Assembly (NCBI RefSeq): GCF_947241705.1 | Contig: NC_079259.1 | Location: forward strand, 1,178,001 to 1,242,000 | DNA length: 64,000 nucleotides | Direction: 5' to 3' | From: Saccharomyces mikatae IFO 1815 | Lineage: Eukaryota; Ascomycota; Saccharomycetes; Saccharomycetales; Saccharomycetaceae | Made by a program: the position numbers and the translations under genes | The notes under the pieces: generated by a model | Told to the model about the DNA's origin: nothing | Database searches by the model: none | What the model saw: the letters and a program-made list of their open reading frames with translations, nothing else | In this document: positions 19,910 through 31,321 of the stretch, piece by piece | How the letters are laid out: every line of letters begins with the position of its first letter | Position numbering within the stretch: the stretch's first letter is position 1

Positions 19910-20583
19910 TGTTTGTTCATTTTAGCATGGTCTAGAGAGAAGTGGTATTGTTATTTTCTTCTTTTGAATCATCTTGATTTTTTTGAACGCAGCAAAACAC
20001 CGGTGCCCTCTATAGCGAAAGAACAAGAAAATGCTTTCAGCCACAAAGGAAGATACCCTATGAAACTTTGGTGGTATCAGATACTATATATAACACTCAT
20101 GTATCATCGAGTCTGCAGTAAAAACAATTATACGTTGTGATTACTCTTGCAAACCAACTCTGTTCGAAAAAAAGGGCGACTGAAAAAGTACACATCCTTG
20201 GAAATGTGCTACTGCTAATCCGTAATAATGATCTATCTGATGAAGATGATCGATAAATTTCTTTATACTTGGTACAGTTCTTTTATCTTTTGGTCATGTG
20301 ACCATTCTAGGCATTTCGCAGGTAGCGCGAAACTTACAGTATGTTCGTGTGACATTACCAAGCAGAAAAATTGTAATATTTTTCTTTTTCTCTTCAAATT
20401 TTCTTCGTATCTGAAACTTTTCATTTAAGAGATGGTACTTAGCCTTCACCTTTAACTATTACTCAGATTTTGTTTAATCCATCTTCTATCTAGGAGATCA
20501 TTAAGGAATAGTCCGCGAATTTATTACCGCTTAAACTGATTATTTCAAATATAGAAAGTAATATCTATTAATCAACAACAGAA
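19910..20583. other. intergenic: divergent COI1/RPP2B promoter
   Basis: About 670 bp with long T-rich tracts, as is usual upstream of ribosomal protein genes. A 12-bp near-palindrome GGTCATGTGACC lies at 20292-20303 and resembles a degenerate E-box. I could not find a convincing Rap1 or Abf1 site. Confidence 0.5.
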
Positions 20584-20916
20584 ATGAAATACTTAGCTGC
20601 TTACTTATTATTGGTTCAAGGTGGTAACGCTGCCCCATCCGCTGCTGACATCAAGGCCGTCGTCGAATCTGTCGGTGCTGAGGTCGAAGAAGCCAGAATC
20701 AACGAATTGTTGTCCTCTTTGGAAGGTAAGGGTTCTTTGGAAGAAATCATTGCTGAAGGTCAAAAGAAGTTCGCTACTGTCCCAGCTGGTGGCGCTTCTT
20801 CTGCTGCTGCCGGTGCTTCTTCTGCTGCTGCCGGTGGTGATGCTGCTGAAGAAGAAAAGGAAGAAGAAGCTAAGGAAGAATCTGATGATGACATGGGTTT
20901 TGGTTTATTCGATTAA
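20584..20916 (+). CDS. RPP2B: Rpp2B, 60S acidic stalk protein P2-beta
   Basis: A 110-residue P2 protein. The N-terminal dimerisation domain is at about 1-60, with an Ala/Gly-rich hinge at about 68-88. The acidic tail ends [12 protein letters not shown], the conserved motif that contacts elongation factors and is a casein-kinase-2 target. It forms a heterodimer with P1 on the ribosomal stalk and helps recruit eEF2, which is encoded 3.5 kb away by EFT2. Codon use is strongly biased to optimal codons, as in EFT2. Confidence 0.97.
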   Translation: MKYLAAYLLLVQGGNAAPSAADIKAVVESVGAEVEEARINELLSSLEGKGSLEEIIAEGQKKFATVPAGGASSAAAGASSAAAGGDAAEEEKEEEAKEESDDDMGFGLFD

Positions 20917-21050
20917 GGAATTTAACTAATCAATATTTTTCTTTTCCTTCATTCTCTTATGGAATCGAGTTCAAATCTTTAATTCCATTGTGATTTAAAA
21001 ATAATTAATTACTGTATAAAACTTATATAGACAATTAATTGAAAATAGTA

Positions 21051-21767
21051 TTACTTCTTTAACTCACTTAAGATGCCTTTTATTTTTTTTCTCTTTTCGG
21101 GAGATGTGTCGGATGTCTTGATAGCTTCTTCCAATAATAACTTCATTTCTTCCAACGCAACAACTAATTTCTCGTTGTATGTGGCAAAATACTCGCTGAC
21201 GTCGTTATCTTCTGAAGTTTCTTTGATAGAATTAATCAAAGAATTTATGGAATTTACTTGGCTCAAAATTTCCGATAGTTTTCTTTCGCCTATTTGAATG
21301 GCTTGGCACTTTAAAATGAGGTCCTTTCTTAAATTGCTATACTCATTTAGGATCTTGAGGTTATTTTCGGGTTCTGATTCTTCTTCATGGATTATCTCCA
21401 TCTGCGGCAGTTCCAATACGTCTTCAATTAATCTCTCGATCGATGTACTTCGCGATTCACCCTCGACTCTACTTCTTAATTCACTTCCAAGTGAATATTT
21501 CGGTATGTCTCCGATGAGATCCATTATTTGTTGTGATTGTCGGGCCCTTAATTCAGATTCGTTATCATATATCTCTTTGCTCAGCAAATCTTGTTTTCCC
21601 CTACTAAGACCATCTTTCCTTTTTTCAATCACTTGGGCTTTTAGTAATCTACATACTTCATTTGGTATCTCGCCTGATAAGTCATCCATAAGGTAGTTAT
21701 CACTTGACAGGAAAGCGGATAATTCATTTTCTACAAATTTTGATATGCTGTTATACGTATCTGTCAT
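21051..21767 (-). CDS. NKP1: Nkp1, non-essential kinetochore protein
   Basis: A 238-residue, charged, helix-rich protein with several heptad-like stretches, including about 130-200. Its length equals S. cerevisiae Nkp1. Nkp1 pairs with Nkp2 and joins the COMA part of the inner kinetochore Ctf19 complex. No enzymatic motif is visible. The identification depends on recalled length, content and position between RPP2B and ATO3. Confidence 0.92.
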   Translation of the reverse strand: MTDTYNSISKFVENELSAFLSSDNYLMDDLSGEIPNEVCRLLKAQVIEKRKDGLSRGKQDLLSKEIYDNESELRARQSQQIMDLIGDIPKYSLGSELRSRVEGESRSTSIERLIEDVLELPQMEIIHEEESEPENNLKILNEYSNLRKDLILKCQAIQIGERKLSEILSQVNSINSLINSIKETSEDNDVSEYFATYNEKLVVALEEMKLLLEEAIKTSDTSPEKRKKIKGILSELKK

Positions 21768-22351
21768 CTTATGCTTTTTTTTTCTTGTGTTCTGTTAACA
21801 GTCAAGAAGTCTTTTACTAGGACTCTTTCCTCGCATGAAGATTTACTTCTCTCGCTTGTGGCGCGTTATGATTTTATGAAGATATATCTCTAAGAGAAGG
21901 TAATAATGAATGTACATCCAAAGAATGTACCGGAAAATGCTTTACGAGAGGAGATATTTCAAGAATATATCAAATCCAGCGGGCTTAAATTCTATTCTTT
22001 TATTTTTGTGTGTTTCCATTCCTTATTAAGTAACCTTTCCAGCAGTTTTTTGTTTTTTACGTTTAGTTTCCTTATTGAGGGCCAAAGTTTGAAGGACTAA
22101 GCTCACACAACCCCGAAGCCACTATTCATTGCCAAAAGATGAGCAAAACCTCACTGCTTCGTAGTAATATCAGAAGAGAATATCATTGCAAAAGTTTTGC
22201 TAAGTAGTGTGTGTAATATATATAAATTTTTATAAAAATCTTGGTCAAGAAAGAATTAAAAAGAAGAATTTCGTCTAAACCGTAATGTTATCATTAATAT
22301 TAATTGTTTTTTTTATTAGTTTATATGGGTTTTGTTTTCATTTCATACCGC
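21768..22351. other. intergenic: NKP1 promoter and ATO3 3' region
   Basis: About 580 bp. It contains only short frames (one of 23 codons begins near 22139). Nothing is supported as a gene. Confidence 0.5.
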
Positions 22352-23179
22352 TTAGGGAGCATTGGGCATCGTGTGCGCTTTGAAGGCTAAGTAGGAGTTT
22401 GATGGGCTTACCACAGAACAGTATAACGAATACCAACCGCAGCAACTACTCAAAATGCCGAAATATCCACCGGCCATTTTGAGGTTGTTGTTATCAATGA
22501 AGGTACCTATACACAGCAGCAGAAAGGTCATGTCTAGAAACATTAATAGTAAAAACAAGCCCCACGTGCTCTTCAATGTGCACATCAACATCAAGAAGGT
22601 GAACACAGTCCACCCAGCAAGGAAAAACCCAATCACATTGTTCAACATCGTGGGATCCGTGTATCCACTAACCAAATTGTCCGTATCAGTTAGCCCATAA
22701 CCGTAACAGATCCAGAACCCGCCGAAGGAACTGAAAACCGTCATGGCGTATGTGTCCCCGATCACAAAACATAACAACCCAGCAAACAACTCAATGGCCC
22801 CACCAAAAAACATAAACAAACTTAGCGCCCATTTCCCATCGGTGACACCGCGAACGTTCGCATTGATCAGCGACAAAACTAGACATGACAGGGAAAACGA
22901 TGCGAGTCCCAGAGGAACGGGGTTGGCAAATTGATGGGGGACACGCTTTGCGCAGTTATCTTCATCCACATCGCCCCTATCTAGTGCATTAAGCAAATCT
23001 CTGCGTCTATACGTGGAGGACCCCAGAGTGATGAAGTCCCTGTCAGAATATATCTCTTGGATGTTAGGGAAGCCCTGTGAAACGCCGGCGATAGAGCCCT
23101 GCTGGGGCAGCGTTTCAATATTTTCGATGGTGTTCACACCCTTTTCCAGATCCTGTGGAGAAGAAGCAGACGATGTCAT
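22352..23179 (-). CDS. ATO3: Ato3, ammonia/acetate-type plasma membrane transporter
   Basis: A 275-residue GPR1/FUN34/YaaH family protein. A soluble N-terminal tail of about 85 residues ends at the family signature NPVPLGLASF. Six hydrophobic spans follow (about 90-255). Length equals the S. cerevisiae protein. Ato1-3 are linked to ammonium export in starving colonies and to acetate uptake; transport direction is from the literature, not visible here. A TGAGTCA Gcn4-type site lies 168 bp upstream. Confidence 0.95.
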   Translation of the reverse strand: MTSSASSPQDLEKGVNTIENIETLPQQGSIAGVSQGFPNIQEIYSDRDFITLGSSTYRRRDLLNALDRGDVDEDNCAKRVPHQFANPVPLGLASFSLSCLVLSLINANVRGVTDGKWALSLFMFFGGAIELFAGLLCFVIGDTYAMTVFSSFGGFWICYGYGLTDTDNLVSGYTDPTMLNNVIGFFLAGWTVFTFLMLMCTLKSTWGLFLLLMFLDMTFLLLCIGTFIDNNNLKMAGGYFGILSSCCGWYSLYCSVVSPSNSYLAFKAHTMPNAP

Positions 23180-23346
23180 TTTACCTGCTATTTTTCTTTC
23201 TATTTAAACTTTCGTTATGCGTATATTAACTTATATATATTACCGAACTTCCCGTAAAACTGAAAAACAACACTTACTAACCAATCCAAACCCTTCGATG
23301 ACCATATCAAATTCTGAAGAAACTTGATTTATTTAAATATTCTTCC

Positions 23347-23353
23347 TGAGTCA
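23347..23353 (+). promoter_or_regulatory. Gcn4-type site
   Basis: TGAGTCA is the optimal Gcn4 heptamer. It lies 168 bp upstream of ATO3. Control of ATO3 by amino-acid starvation is an inference. Confidence 0.55.
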
Positions 23354-23717
23354 CCGCCATCGTCAATAGCGTTAATATTTCAAAAAATCCTGCGCTTTCT
23401 CCATTAGGCCTTGAGCGGTTCCCCAAGAAGAAAAAAAACATAGTAGGAAAAAATGATGCTTCTTCCTAGCGCTATTGTAGTGCAGGTTCTGCCGTGTGCC
23501 AAGTTGGAGCAGCGCTGCTGAGATCTTTTCGGGGCGGTTCTTGCTCTTCCCTGGACCAGCGGCGGGCCGTTCCGGTTTTTTTTTCGGTGTCTGTTGTCTG
23601 AGACACAATGGGCGATGGAGGGGGAAATCGGAGGATGTGCCAGCTGCGCTTCAGTCATTACAGTACTGTCATGATTGAAATAGCCTGATGGCCGGTGGTG
23701 CGGCAATAGGAGAGGAG

Positions 23718-23745
23718 AGGGGACAGAAGGGGAGGGGAGAAGGGG
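23718..23745 (+). promoter_or_regulatory. cluster of four STREs (AGGGG)
   Basis: AGGGG occurs at 23718, 23728, 23733 and 23741 inside a purine-rich stretch. These are Msn2/Msn4 stress-response elements. They lie about 540 bp upstream of ATO3 and 630 bp upstream of EFT2. Confidence 0.6.
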
Positions 23746-24373
23746 AATGGCTGAGGAGAATACAGAGAGGAAAATCACAAATATTGGAGATTACGTGAAA
23801 AGTGTATATGGTTATACAAAAGCATGAATATCGAGACCCAGGCTATGTCCGTTGCGATTTTATTTAGAGGAGTTACGTACATAGGTACCTAGTAGCTTCT
23901 CAAATGCAGAAGAATACCGACCGACCGTGATAAAGACGGTTTGTCCGTGCAAGGCGATGTTTGAAGCACAATGGGTGCGAAATATCTGGAACGTTGGGTG
24001 TTCTGGAAAATACACAGACGCACTAAACAGAGATAGAAAAAAATGGTTACGGAAAGGGATTTGGTCCTTTCTTTGTTGGGTGTGTTGTGTGCTTCCTTTC
24101 TTTCTCAGATCTCCCTGCACACTGAGCTGCTGTCCTCCAGGTTATGGGTTGGTTTCTCCAGGTATTACAATGCAGTAGGCTTTTAGTGTGAAGAAAGGAA
24201 GAGAGAAAAATTTTTTTCAAAAGTTTTTTTTGTTTCTGAGCCTGTTCTTCTTTTCTATATATTCTTGACATCTTAGATTGTACATATTTTTCTCTTAAAT
24301 TTCGCAATTGCCCTTTTGGAGATTAGTATTCAGACTCAAAGACCACAAACACTAACTATAACATAATTGCAAG

Positions 24374-26902
24374 ATGGTTGCTTTCACTGTTGACCAAATG
24401 CGTTCTTTAATGGACAAAGTTACCAATGTGCGTAACATGTCCGTTATTGCTCACGTCGATCATGGTAAGTCCACTTTGACCGATTCCTTGGTCCAAAGAG
24501 CCGGTATTATTTCCGCTGCTAAGGCAGGTGAAGCCCGTTTCACCGATACCAGAAAGGATGAACAAGAAAGAGGTATTACTATCAAGTCTACCGCTATTTC
24601 CTTGTACTCTGAAATGTCTGACGAAGATGTCAAGGAAATTAAGCAAAAGACCGATGGTAACTCTTTCTTAATCAACTTGATTGACTCGCCAGGTCACGTT
24701 GATTTCTCCTCTGAAGTTACTGCCGCTTTGCGTGTCACTGATGGTGCTTTGGTTGTCGTCGACACCATTGAAGGTGTCTGTGTCCAAACCGAAACTGTTT
24801 TGAGACAAGCTTTGGGTGAAAGAATTAAGCCTGTTGTCGTTATCAACAAGGTCGACAGAGCTTTGTTGGAATTGCAAGTTTCCAAGGAAGATTTGTATCA
24901 AACTTTTGCTAGAACTGTTGAATCCGTTAACGTTATCGTCTCCACCTACGCTGATGAAGTTTTGGGTGACGTTCAAGTCTACCCAGCTAAGGGTACCGTT
25001 GCCTTCGGTTCCGGTTTGCACGGTTGGGCTTTCACCATCCGTCAATTCGCCACCAGATACGCTAAGAAGTTCGGTGTCGACAAGGCCAAGATGATGGACA
25101 GATTATGGGGTGACTCTTTCTTTAACCCAAAGACTAAGAAGTGGACTAACAAGGAGACTGATGCTGAAGGTAAGCCATTGGAAAGAGCTTTCAACATGTT
25201 CATCTTGGACCCTATCTTTAGATTATTCACAGCCATTATGAACTTCAAGAAAGAAGAGATTCCAGTTTTGCTAGAAAAATTGGAAATTGTCTTGAAGGGT
25301 GACGAAAAGGACTTGGAAGGTAAGGCTTTGTTGAAGGTTGTTATGAGAAAGTTCTTGCCAGCTGCTGATGCTTTATTGGAAATGATTGTCTTGCACTTGC
25401 CATCTCCAGTCACTGCTCAAGCTTACAGAGCCGAACAATTATACGAAGGTCCAGCTGATGATGCCAGCTGTATTGCTATCAAGAACTGTGATCCAAAGGC
25501 TGACTTAATGTTGTACGTCTCCAAGATGGTGCCAACCTCTGATAAGGGTAGATTCTACGCTTTTGGTAGAGTTTTCGCTGGTACTGTTAAGTCTGGTCAA
25601 AAGGTGAGAATCCAAGGTCCAAACTACGTTCCAGGTAAGAAGGACGACTTGTTCATCAAGGCCATCCAAAGAGTTGTTTTGATGATGGGTAGATTTGTCG
25701 AGCCAATTGATGACTGTCCAGCTGGTAACATTATCGGTTTAGTCGGTATTGATCAATTTTTGTTGAAGACCGGTACTTTAACCACCAATGAAACTTCTCA
25801 CAACATGAAGGTCATGAAGTTCTCCGTTTCTCCAGTTGTCCAAGTCGCTGTCGAAGTTAAGAACGCCAACGATTTGCCAAAGTTGGTTGAAGGTTTGAAG
25901 AGATTGTCCAAGTCTGATCCTTGTGTCTTGACTTACATGTCTGAATCCGGTGAACATATCGTTGCTGGTACCGGTGAATTGCATTTGGAAATTTGTTTGC
26001 AAGATTTGGAACACGACCACGCCGGTGTTCCATTGAAGATCTCCCCACCAGTTGTTGCTTACAGAGAAACTGTTGAAAGTGAATCTTCTCAAACTGCTTT
26101 GTCCAAGTCTCCAAACAAGCATAACAGAATTTACTTGAAGGCTGAACCAATTGACGAAGAAGTTTCTTTGGCCATCGAAAACGGTATCATCAACCCAAGA
26201 GATGATTTCAAAGCTAGAGCTAGAATCATGGCTGATGACTACGGTTGGGACGTCACCGACGCCAGAAAGATCTGGTGTTTCGGTCCAGATGGTAACGGTC
26301 CAAACTTGGTTATTGACCAAACTAAGGCTGTTCAATACTTACACGAAATCAAGGATTCCGTTGTTGCTGCTTTCCAATGGGCTACCAAGGAAGGTCCAAT
26401 TTTCGGTGAAGAAATGAGATCTGTCAGAGTTAACATTTTGGATGTTACTTTACATGCTGATGCTATCCACAGAGGTGGTGGTCAAATTATCCCAACCATG
26501 AGAAGAGCTACTTATGCTGGTTTCTTGTTGGCTGAACCAAAGATCCAAGAACCAGTTTTCTTGGTCGAAATTCAATGTCCAGAACAAGCCGTCGGTGGTA
26601 TTTACTCTGTCTTAAACAAGAAGAGAGGTCAAGTTGTTTCTGAAGAACAAAGACCAGGTACTCCATTGTTTACCGTTAAGGCTTACTTGCCAGTCAATGA
26701 ATCTTTCGGTTTCACCGGTGAATTGAGACAAGCTACTGGTGGTCAAGCTTTCCCACAAATGGTCTTCGACCATTGGTCCACTCTAGGTTCTGACCCATTG
26801 GACCCAACCTCCAAGGCTGGTGAAATTGTTCTTGCTGCTCGTAAGAGACACGGTATGAAGGAAGAAGTTCCAGGCTGGCAAGAATATTACGACAAATTGT
26901 AA
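24374..26902 (+). CDS. EFT2: eEF2, translation elongation factor 2
   Basis: An 842-residue translocase GTPase. GTP motifs are AHVDHGKST at about 26-34 (G1), DSPGHVDF near 105 (G3) and NKVD near 158 (G4). His699 in the [10 protein letters not shown] loop is the diphthamide residue, the target of diphtheria-type ADP-ribosylating toxins. The C terminus EYYDKL is conserved. It moves peptidyl-tRNA from A to P site. Codon use is extremely biased. S. cerevisiae has an identical second copy, EFT1, elsewhere. At least six residues differ from the S. cerevisiae sequence as I recall it, which argues for a sister species. Confidence 0.99.
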   Translation: MVAFTVDQMRSLMDKVTNVRNMSVIAHVDHGKSTLTDSLVQRAGIISAAKAGEARFTDTRKDEQERGITIKSTAISLYSEMSDEDVKEIKQKTDGNSFLINLIDSPGHVDFSSEVTAALRVTDGALVVVDTIEGVCVQTETVLRQALGERIKPVVVINKVDRALLELQVSKEDLYQTFARTVESVNVIVSTYADEVLGDVQVYPAKGTVAFGSGLHGWAFTIRQFATRYAKKFGVDKAKMMDRLWGDSFFNPKTKKWTNKETDAEGKPLERAFNMFILDPIFRLFTAIMNFKKEEIPVLLEKLEIVLKGDEKDLEGKALLKVVMRKFLPAADALLEMIVLHLPSPVTAQAYRAEQLYEGPADDASCIAIKNCDPKADLMLYVSKMVPTSDKGRFYAFGRVFAGTVKSGQKVRIQGPNYVPGKKDDLFIKAIQRVVLMMGRFVEPIDDCPAGNIIGLVGIDQFLLKTGTLTTNETSHNMKVMKFSVSPVVQVAVEVKNANDLPKLVEGLKRLSKSDPCVLTYMSESGEHIVAGTGELHLEICLQDLEHDHAGVPLKISPPVVAYRETVESESSQTALSKSPNKHNRIYLKAEPIDEEVSLAIENGIINPRDDFKARARIMADDYGWDVTDARKIWCFGPDGNGPNLVIDQTKAVQYLHEIKDSVVAAFQWATKEGPIFGEEMRSVRVNILDVTLHADAIHRGGGQIIPTMRRATYAGFLLAEPKIQEPVFLVEIQCPEQAVGGIYSVLNKKRGQVVSEEQRPGTPLFTVKAYLPVNESFGFTGELRQATGGQAFPQMVFDHWSTLGSDPLDPTSKAGEIVLAARKRHGMKEEVPGWQEYYDKL

Positions 26903-27222
26903 GAATGATAAAACGAGTTAATACTCAGTTTTTTCTGTTTTGTCGTAATGTATTGGACATCTTTTTGTCCTTTTGACTTTTTTGTAGTTTATTCCCACGT
27001 ATACTTACTATCTATAGTGTTATTTCATATTTAATCATATTTCCATATTAGATGTCTGCGTCTCTGTATAATAGTAACTATGATTTTCTTATTATACCAA
27101 TGCGCGAAATCAGCTTCTTTTTCTTCCCTTTTATGGCGATGCCCTTTAAAAATAGTGTCAACATTGGCGTAAGCAGAATCGACGAGTACCCAATACAAAA
27201 CACATACCCCTAAAGCAAAATC
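26903..27222. other. intergenic: EFT2 3' end and MUS81 promoter
   Basis: About 320 bp. CGCGAAA at 27103-27109 resembles an SCB (Swi4/Swi6) core about 115 bp upstream of MUS81; this is weak. Nothing else is seen. Confidence 0.45.
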
Positions 27223-29121
27223 ATGGTGCTCCCATCCAACCTGAAGGAATTATATATCGAGTGGTTACAGGAATTAGTTGATGGTTTGAGCCCTAAACAA
27301 GAACAGCTTAAAATTGCTTATGAAAAAGCGAAGAGGAATCTACAAAATGCTGAAGGTTCATTCTATTATCCCATAGATTTGAAAAGAGTAAATGGAATTG
27401 GCAATACAATAATAAAGAGGTTAGATGCGAAGTTGTGTGACTATTGTAAATTGCATGGGATCCCTCCTATCGAGGCACCTTCTTCAACCCAAACAACTAG
27501 CGTTAGGCCATCAAAGAGGACCACAACAGGTTTGCGCAGTATAGTAAACTCGAGTAAAAATGACAAGAATGAAACTTCTGAAGAGAGCGGAACTAAGAAG
27601 AGAAAAATTAGGAAGTACATACCCAAAAAGAGGTCTGGGGGTTACGCGATCCTCCTTTCCATGCTCGAGCTGAATGCTATTTCTCGAGGCGTTAGTAAAG
27701 AGCAAATTATCGAACTTGCAGGAAAATATAGTGAACACTGTATGACTCCAAATTTCTCCACAAAGGAGTTTTATGGTGCTTGGTCATCTATTAGTGCACT
27801 TAAAAAACATTCTTTGGTTCTTGAGGAAGGTAGGCCCAAGAAATACTCACTAACCGAAGAAGGTATACAATTAACGAAGAACCTAAAACTAGCAGACGGA
27901 ATTTTATTTCCCGAAGAAAGTGATGGACCTAATGCGTACTTTGCAAGTAGAAATGACAGTAGCGAATTGACGGCAAATTTGACCGACCTTCGTGGTGAAT
28001 ATGATAAAGAAGAAGATATCTGTGATTTAAATGATACTTCCTTCATGTTGGATATAACTTTCCGAGATTTAAGCACTCCACAAAGGCTGCAGGATAGTTC
28101 ATTCAGAAACGAAGGATTTCACGCCCAAACGAACATGTCCTCCCATAAGCTAAAAGAGGCCTCAGATAATCAACAAATATCTAATACTGCATCAAATTCT
28201 AAAAACAAAACTTCTAGAAGAAGATACAATGGAATAAGTTATGAATTGTGGCGTAACGGTGATTTCGAAATTTTCCCAATTATTGATCATAGGGAAATTA
28301 AGTCACAATCTGATCGTGAATTTTTTTCAAGAGCATTTGAAAGGAAGGGCATGAAGTCAGAAATAAGGCAACTCGCTTTAGGCGATATTATATGGGTTGC
28401 AAAGAATAAAAATACAGGAATGCAGTGTGTGCTTAACACGATAGTTGAAAGAAAAAGATTGGATGATTTAGCTTTAAGCATAAGAGATAACAGATTCATG
28501 GAACAAAAGAATAGGTTGGAGAAATCTGGTTGCGATTACAAGTATTATCTTATTGAAGAGACTATGAGTGGCAACATTGGAAATATGAACGAGGCACTAA
28601 AGACTGCACTTTGGCTCATTTTGATATACTACAAATTCTCAATGGTAAGAACATGTAATTCGGATGAGACAGTAGAAAAGATACACGCTTTGCATACTGT
28701 AGTTTCTCAACATTATTCCGAAAAAGATATCCTAGTTATATTTCCAAATGATCTCAAGAACCAAGACGACTATAAAAGAGTGCTTTTACAATTTCGTCGA
28801 GAATTTGAAAGAAAGAGTGGGATTGAATGTTGCCATAATCTCGAGTGTTTCCAAGAACTGATGGGAAAAAGCGATCTAAAGACGGTTGGTGAGTTGACTA
28901 TACATGTTTTAATGCTTGTTAAAGGTATTTCCTTAGAAAAAGCAGTAGCTATTCAAGAAATATTTCCTACTTTAAATAATGTTTTGATGGCATATAAAAC
29001 ATGCTCTTCGGAAGAAGAGGCAAAACTGTTGATGTTTAACATCCTGGGAGATGCACCTGGCGCGAAAAAAATCACCAAAGGTCTTTCAGAAAAGATATAT
29101 GATACTTTCGGTAAATTGTAG
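27223..29121 (+). CDS. MUS81: Mus81, structure-specific endonuclease subunit
   Basis: A 632-residue XPF/Mus81 family nuclease. An N-terminal helix-hairpin-helix region lies near 50-75 ([16 protein letters not shown]). A basic linker [17 protein letters not shown] precedes the winged-helix domain at about 130-220. The nuclease domain begins near 345, with the signature VERKRLDD where D414 and D415 are the expected metal ligands. A tandem HhH domain ends the protein. With Mms4 it cleaves branched DNA at stalled forks and recombination intermediates. All catalytic residues are present. Confidence 0.97.
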   Translation: MVLPSNLKELYIEWLQELVDGLSPKQEQLKIAYEKAKRNLQNAEGSFYYPIDLKRVNGIGNTIIKRLDAKLCDYCKLHGIPPIEAPSSTQTTSVRPSKRTTTGLRSIVNSSKNDKNETSEESGTKKRKIRKYIPKKRSGGYAILLSMLELNAISRGVSKEQIIELAGKYSEHCMTPNFSTKEFYGAWSSISALKKHSLVLEEGRPKKYSLTEEGIQLTKNLKLADGILFPEESDGPNAYFASRNDSSELTANLTDLRGEYDKEEDICDLNDTSFMLDITFRDLSTPQRLQDSSFRNEGFHAQTNMSSHKLKEASDNQQISNTASNSKNKTSRRRYNGISYELWRNGDFEIFPIIDHREIKSQSDREFFSRAFERKGMKSEIRQLALGDIIWVAKNKNTGMQCVLNTIVERKRLDDLALSIRDNRFMEQKNRLEKSGCDYKYYLIEETMSGNIGNMNEALKTALWLILIYYKFSMVRTCNSDETVEKIHALHTVVSQHYSEKDILVIFPNDLKNQDDYKRVLLQFRREFERKSGIECCHNLECFQELMGKSDLKTVGELTIHVLMLVKGISLEKAVAIQEIFPTLNNVLMAYKTCSSEEEAKLLMFNILGDAPGAKKITKGLSEKIYDTFGKL

Positions 29122-29282
29122 TGACATGAAGGAAGGTGTTTTAAAAATAAAAGTGACAACATTCATTTTAACTAGTGTATAGATATATAAGAAGAAAGCA
29201 TTGATCTTTTCACTGCAGCTTTACTAAAGGCATGTCTGCGAACCACATCTATATATCATGATATTAGCCGACCACTTGTTAT

Positions 29283-30947
29283 TTAATGATAGGTGCGAAA
29301 GACATAATGAACATCAACTCCATCATCAAAAACTTTTCCAATTTCTTCCAATGACAAACCCTTGACTTCTGGATACCAAAAATACACGAAAAACCAGGCA
29401 CAAACAGTAAAAAAAGCAAACACGAGCATTGTGCTCTCATCACCAATCGTGTTGATAGCACTCAAGTATGTCATCGAAACAAGTGCATTGGTTAGCCAAT
29501 TCGTGCAGGCTATACAGGATGCCCCAAACGATCTCCTGTTCAAAGGAAGAAACTCCACACACGTCCATGGAACACTGCCCATAGCTGAGGCGTATGCCGC
29601 AACGTAAATTACAACTGAGGTCAAAAGTAAACTAACTCGGTTATGACCGAAGCCTACACTACAGAGAAGTAACCCGAGCGTCATAATCCAAATTGTTCTC
29701 AAAAGAATTGCTCTTCTTCCCAAGGAGTCCATAGTGTACATCGCGAAAAAAGTGAAGATGAAGTTTGTTGAGGCAATTAAAATTGGGGGTAGTAGAGGAT
29801 TTTTTATATCAAACCTTGCAAATATTATTGCCGCGTAATACATAAACGCATTGAAACCAGTGACTTGTTGGAAGAACATTAACACACAACCTACTATTAA
29901 CGCTCTTATCGTACGCGGTTCCATCCTATGTCTTTTCTTTCTATGGGATGTAACTCCGTTTGAGGTTGGTTCTCGTAGCGATGACAGAATAGCAGACGAG
30001 GAAGAGATTGTATTAATGTTTCTTTCTGTATTTGAAGAAAGCCTCTTACCATTGGATGGACTTGAAGTTCCTGAGACCGAAGTATCCACATATCGAATGG
30101 GAGAATGAGCTTGCACAAGTAAGGGTTCGCTGACATCTTTGTATATTCGTAACTTATCAAGTTCAATTATTAGCTGCTTGATTTTACTATTAACATGATG
30201 AGTAGATGCAGTGGGATATAGCATTTTTAAAGAATCCCTAGCATAGAGAACATCTCCTTTAGAAATGGACCATCGTGGCGATTCAGGTATAAAGTCCAGT
30301 ATGGAAATGAATAAGATGGCGGGAATAGCGGAAAATGCAAACAAATATCTCCAAGAATTATCGATGTCTTGGATAAGAGATGCAATTACATAGGAAATCA
30401 ATTGACCTCCAGTGATGGCAATAATGTTCAAAGTCAACATAAAACCCCTGATTCTGGAAGGTGAGATTTCGCTTAGAAATAAAGGGACACACTGGGCAGA
30501 TACCCCAACGGCGATCCCAACCACTAGTCTACCACAAATCAAGAATTTCAATGTTCTTGCTGTAGCCATTCCAATTGCAGCCAGAATAAAGATTGAACAA
30601 CAAATCGCGAGGGTAATTCTTCTTCCACATTTATCTGCTAATGGAAACGCTAGCATGGAACCAAAAAAGGAGCCGACACTGGTACTGGAAGTTATCAGCT
30701 CCTTCTGAAAATCAGTCAAAACTGCCAAGGACAGATCTTCAGGCTTCAAAGAAAGCAGAACACCTGATATTACGCCTGTATCATAGCCAAACAGTAGCCC
30801 ACCAACGGTAGCACCCACAAAGATCAAGGATGTTTTGAACGTCAAAGCATATGGCAATTGCTCAATATCGTTGGCTGTGTTAGATGTTACCTGAGAGATG
30901 ATGGAATACAGATCAGAATAAACGTCTTCACTTTCTGCTGTAGACAT
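29283..30947 (-). CDS. CIN10: MFS sugar-transporter-like protein (YDR387C)
   Basis: A 554-residue major facilitator with 12 expected membrane spans. Sugar-porter motifs are GYDTGVISG in span 1, GRLVVGIAVG near span 4, PESPRW before the central loop, and PEVKGLSLEEIG at the end. The cytoplasmic loop (about 250-335) is long and Ser-rich. It resembles inositol/hexose carriers, but its substrate is not known to me. It corresponds in place and length to S. cerevisiae YDR387C, named CIN10. It is convergent with MUS81 and divergent from RVS167. Confidence 0.9.
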   Translation of the reverse strand: MSTAESEDVYSDLYSIISQVTSNTANDIEQLPYALTFKTSLIFVGATVGGLLFGYDTGVISGVLLSLKPEDLSLAVLTDFQKELITSSTSVGSFFGSMLAFPLADKCGRRITLAICCSIFILAAIGMATARTLKFLICGRLVVGIAVGVSAQCVPLFLSEISPSRIRGFMLTLNIIAITGGQLISYVIASLIQDIDNSWRYLFAFSAIPAILFISILDFIPESPRWSISKGDVLYARDSLKMLYPTASTHHVNSKIKQLIIELDKLRIYKDVSEPLLVQAHSPIRYVDTSVSGTSSPSNGKRLSSNTERNINTISSSSAILSSLREPTSNGVTSHRKKRHRMEPRTIRALIVGCVLMFFQQVTGFNAFMYYAAIIFARFDIKNPLLPPILIASTNFIFTFFAMYTMDSLGRRAILLRTIWIMTLGLLLCSVGFGHNRVSLLLTSVVIYVAAYASAMGSVPWTCVEFLPLNRRSFGASCIACTNWLTNALVSMTYLSAINTIGDESTMLVFAFFTVCAWFFVYFWYPEVKGLSLEEIGKVFDDGVDVHYVFRTYH

Positions 30948-31321
30948 ACCTCAATCAAGTTTTCGCCTGCCTGTCGCTTGCCCTTACGCTTCTATTATCT
31001 ACCGAGAAAAGGCAATTTTTGAGTACACGCTTCAGTTACAAATATATGGTTGTTTATGGCTCAAGAAGATTCTTTGTTATGCCAATTTCGTCACACATAC
31101 ACATCAGTTGTTATGGTATCTTTCTTGAACAGGTCCGTTCGATTATTAATCGAGTTCGATGTTCGGATGTTGCGATAATATTGGTGTAGCGAGAAAGATG
31201 TAGCGGAAAAAAAGGAGAAGGCTTTGCAATAGCATTGAACAACCAGTCCCTATAGAAATATAGCAGAGTGAGGCTCACAGAAGTATTCAGAATTAAAAGT
31301 CAACGGAGCTAATACGTTCAT
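30948..31321. other. intergenic: divergent CIN10/RVS167 promoter
   Basis: About 375 bp with no motif I would defend. Confidence 0.45.

Larger units (their letters stand above)
23180..24373. other. intergenic: long divergent ATO3/EFT2 promoter
   Basis: Nearly 1.2 kb, one of the longest gaps in the window. It contains a Gcn4-type site, a G-rich purine tract with clustered STREs near 23700-23780, and pyrimidine-rich sequence before EFT2. The frames of 80-125 codons seen on both strands in this gap look like chance, with low-complexity Lys/Arg/Ser content. Confidence 0.6.

Noticed and set aside
23404-23778. 124-codon minus-strand frame in the ATO3/EFT2 gap
   Set aside because: Its content comes from the G-rich purine tract (Pro/Ser/Leu on the complement). 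No family resemblance and no promoter context of its own.
23927-23960. possible Rap1 site upstream of EFT2
   Set aside because: The best match (around GTCCGTGCAAG) misses several consensus positions, so I do not annotate it.
25778-26335. 185-codon frame antisense to EFT2
   Set aside because: Extreme codon bias in EFT2 removes stop codons from the reverse frames; several such shadows occur along the gene.
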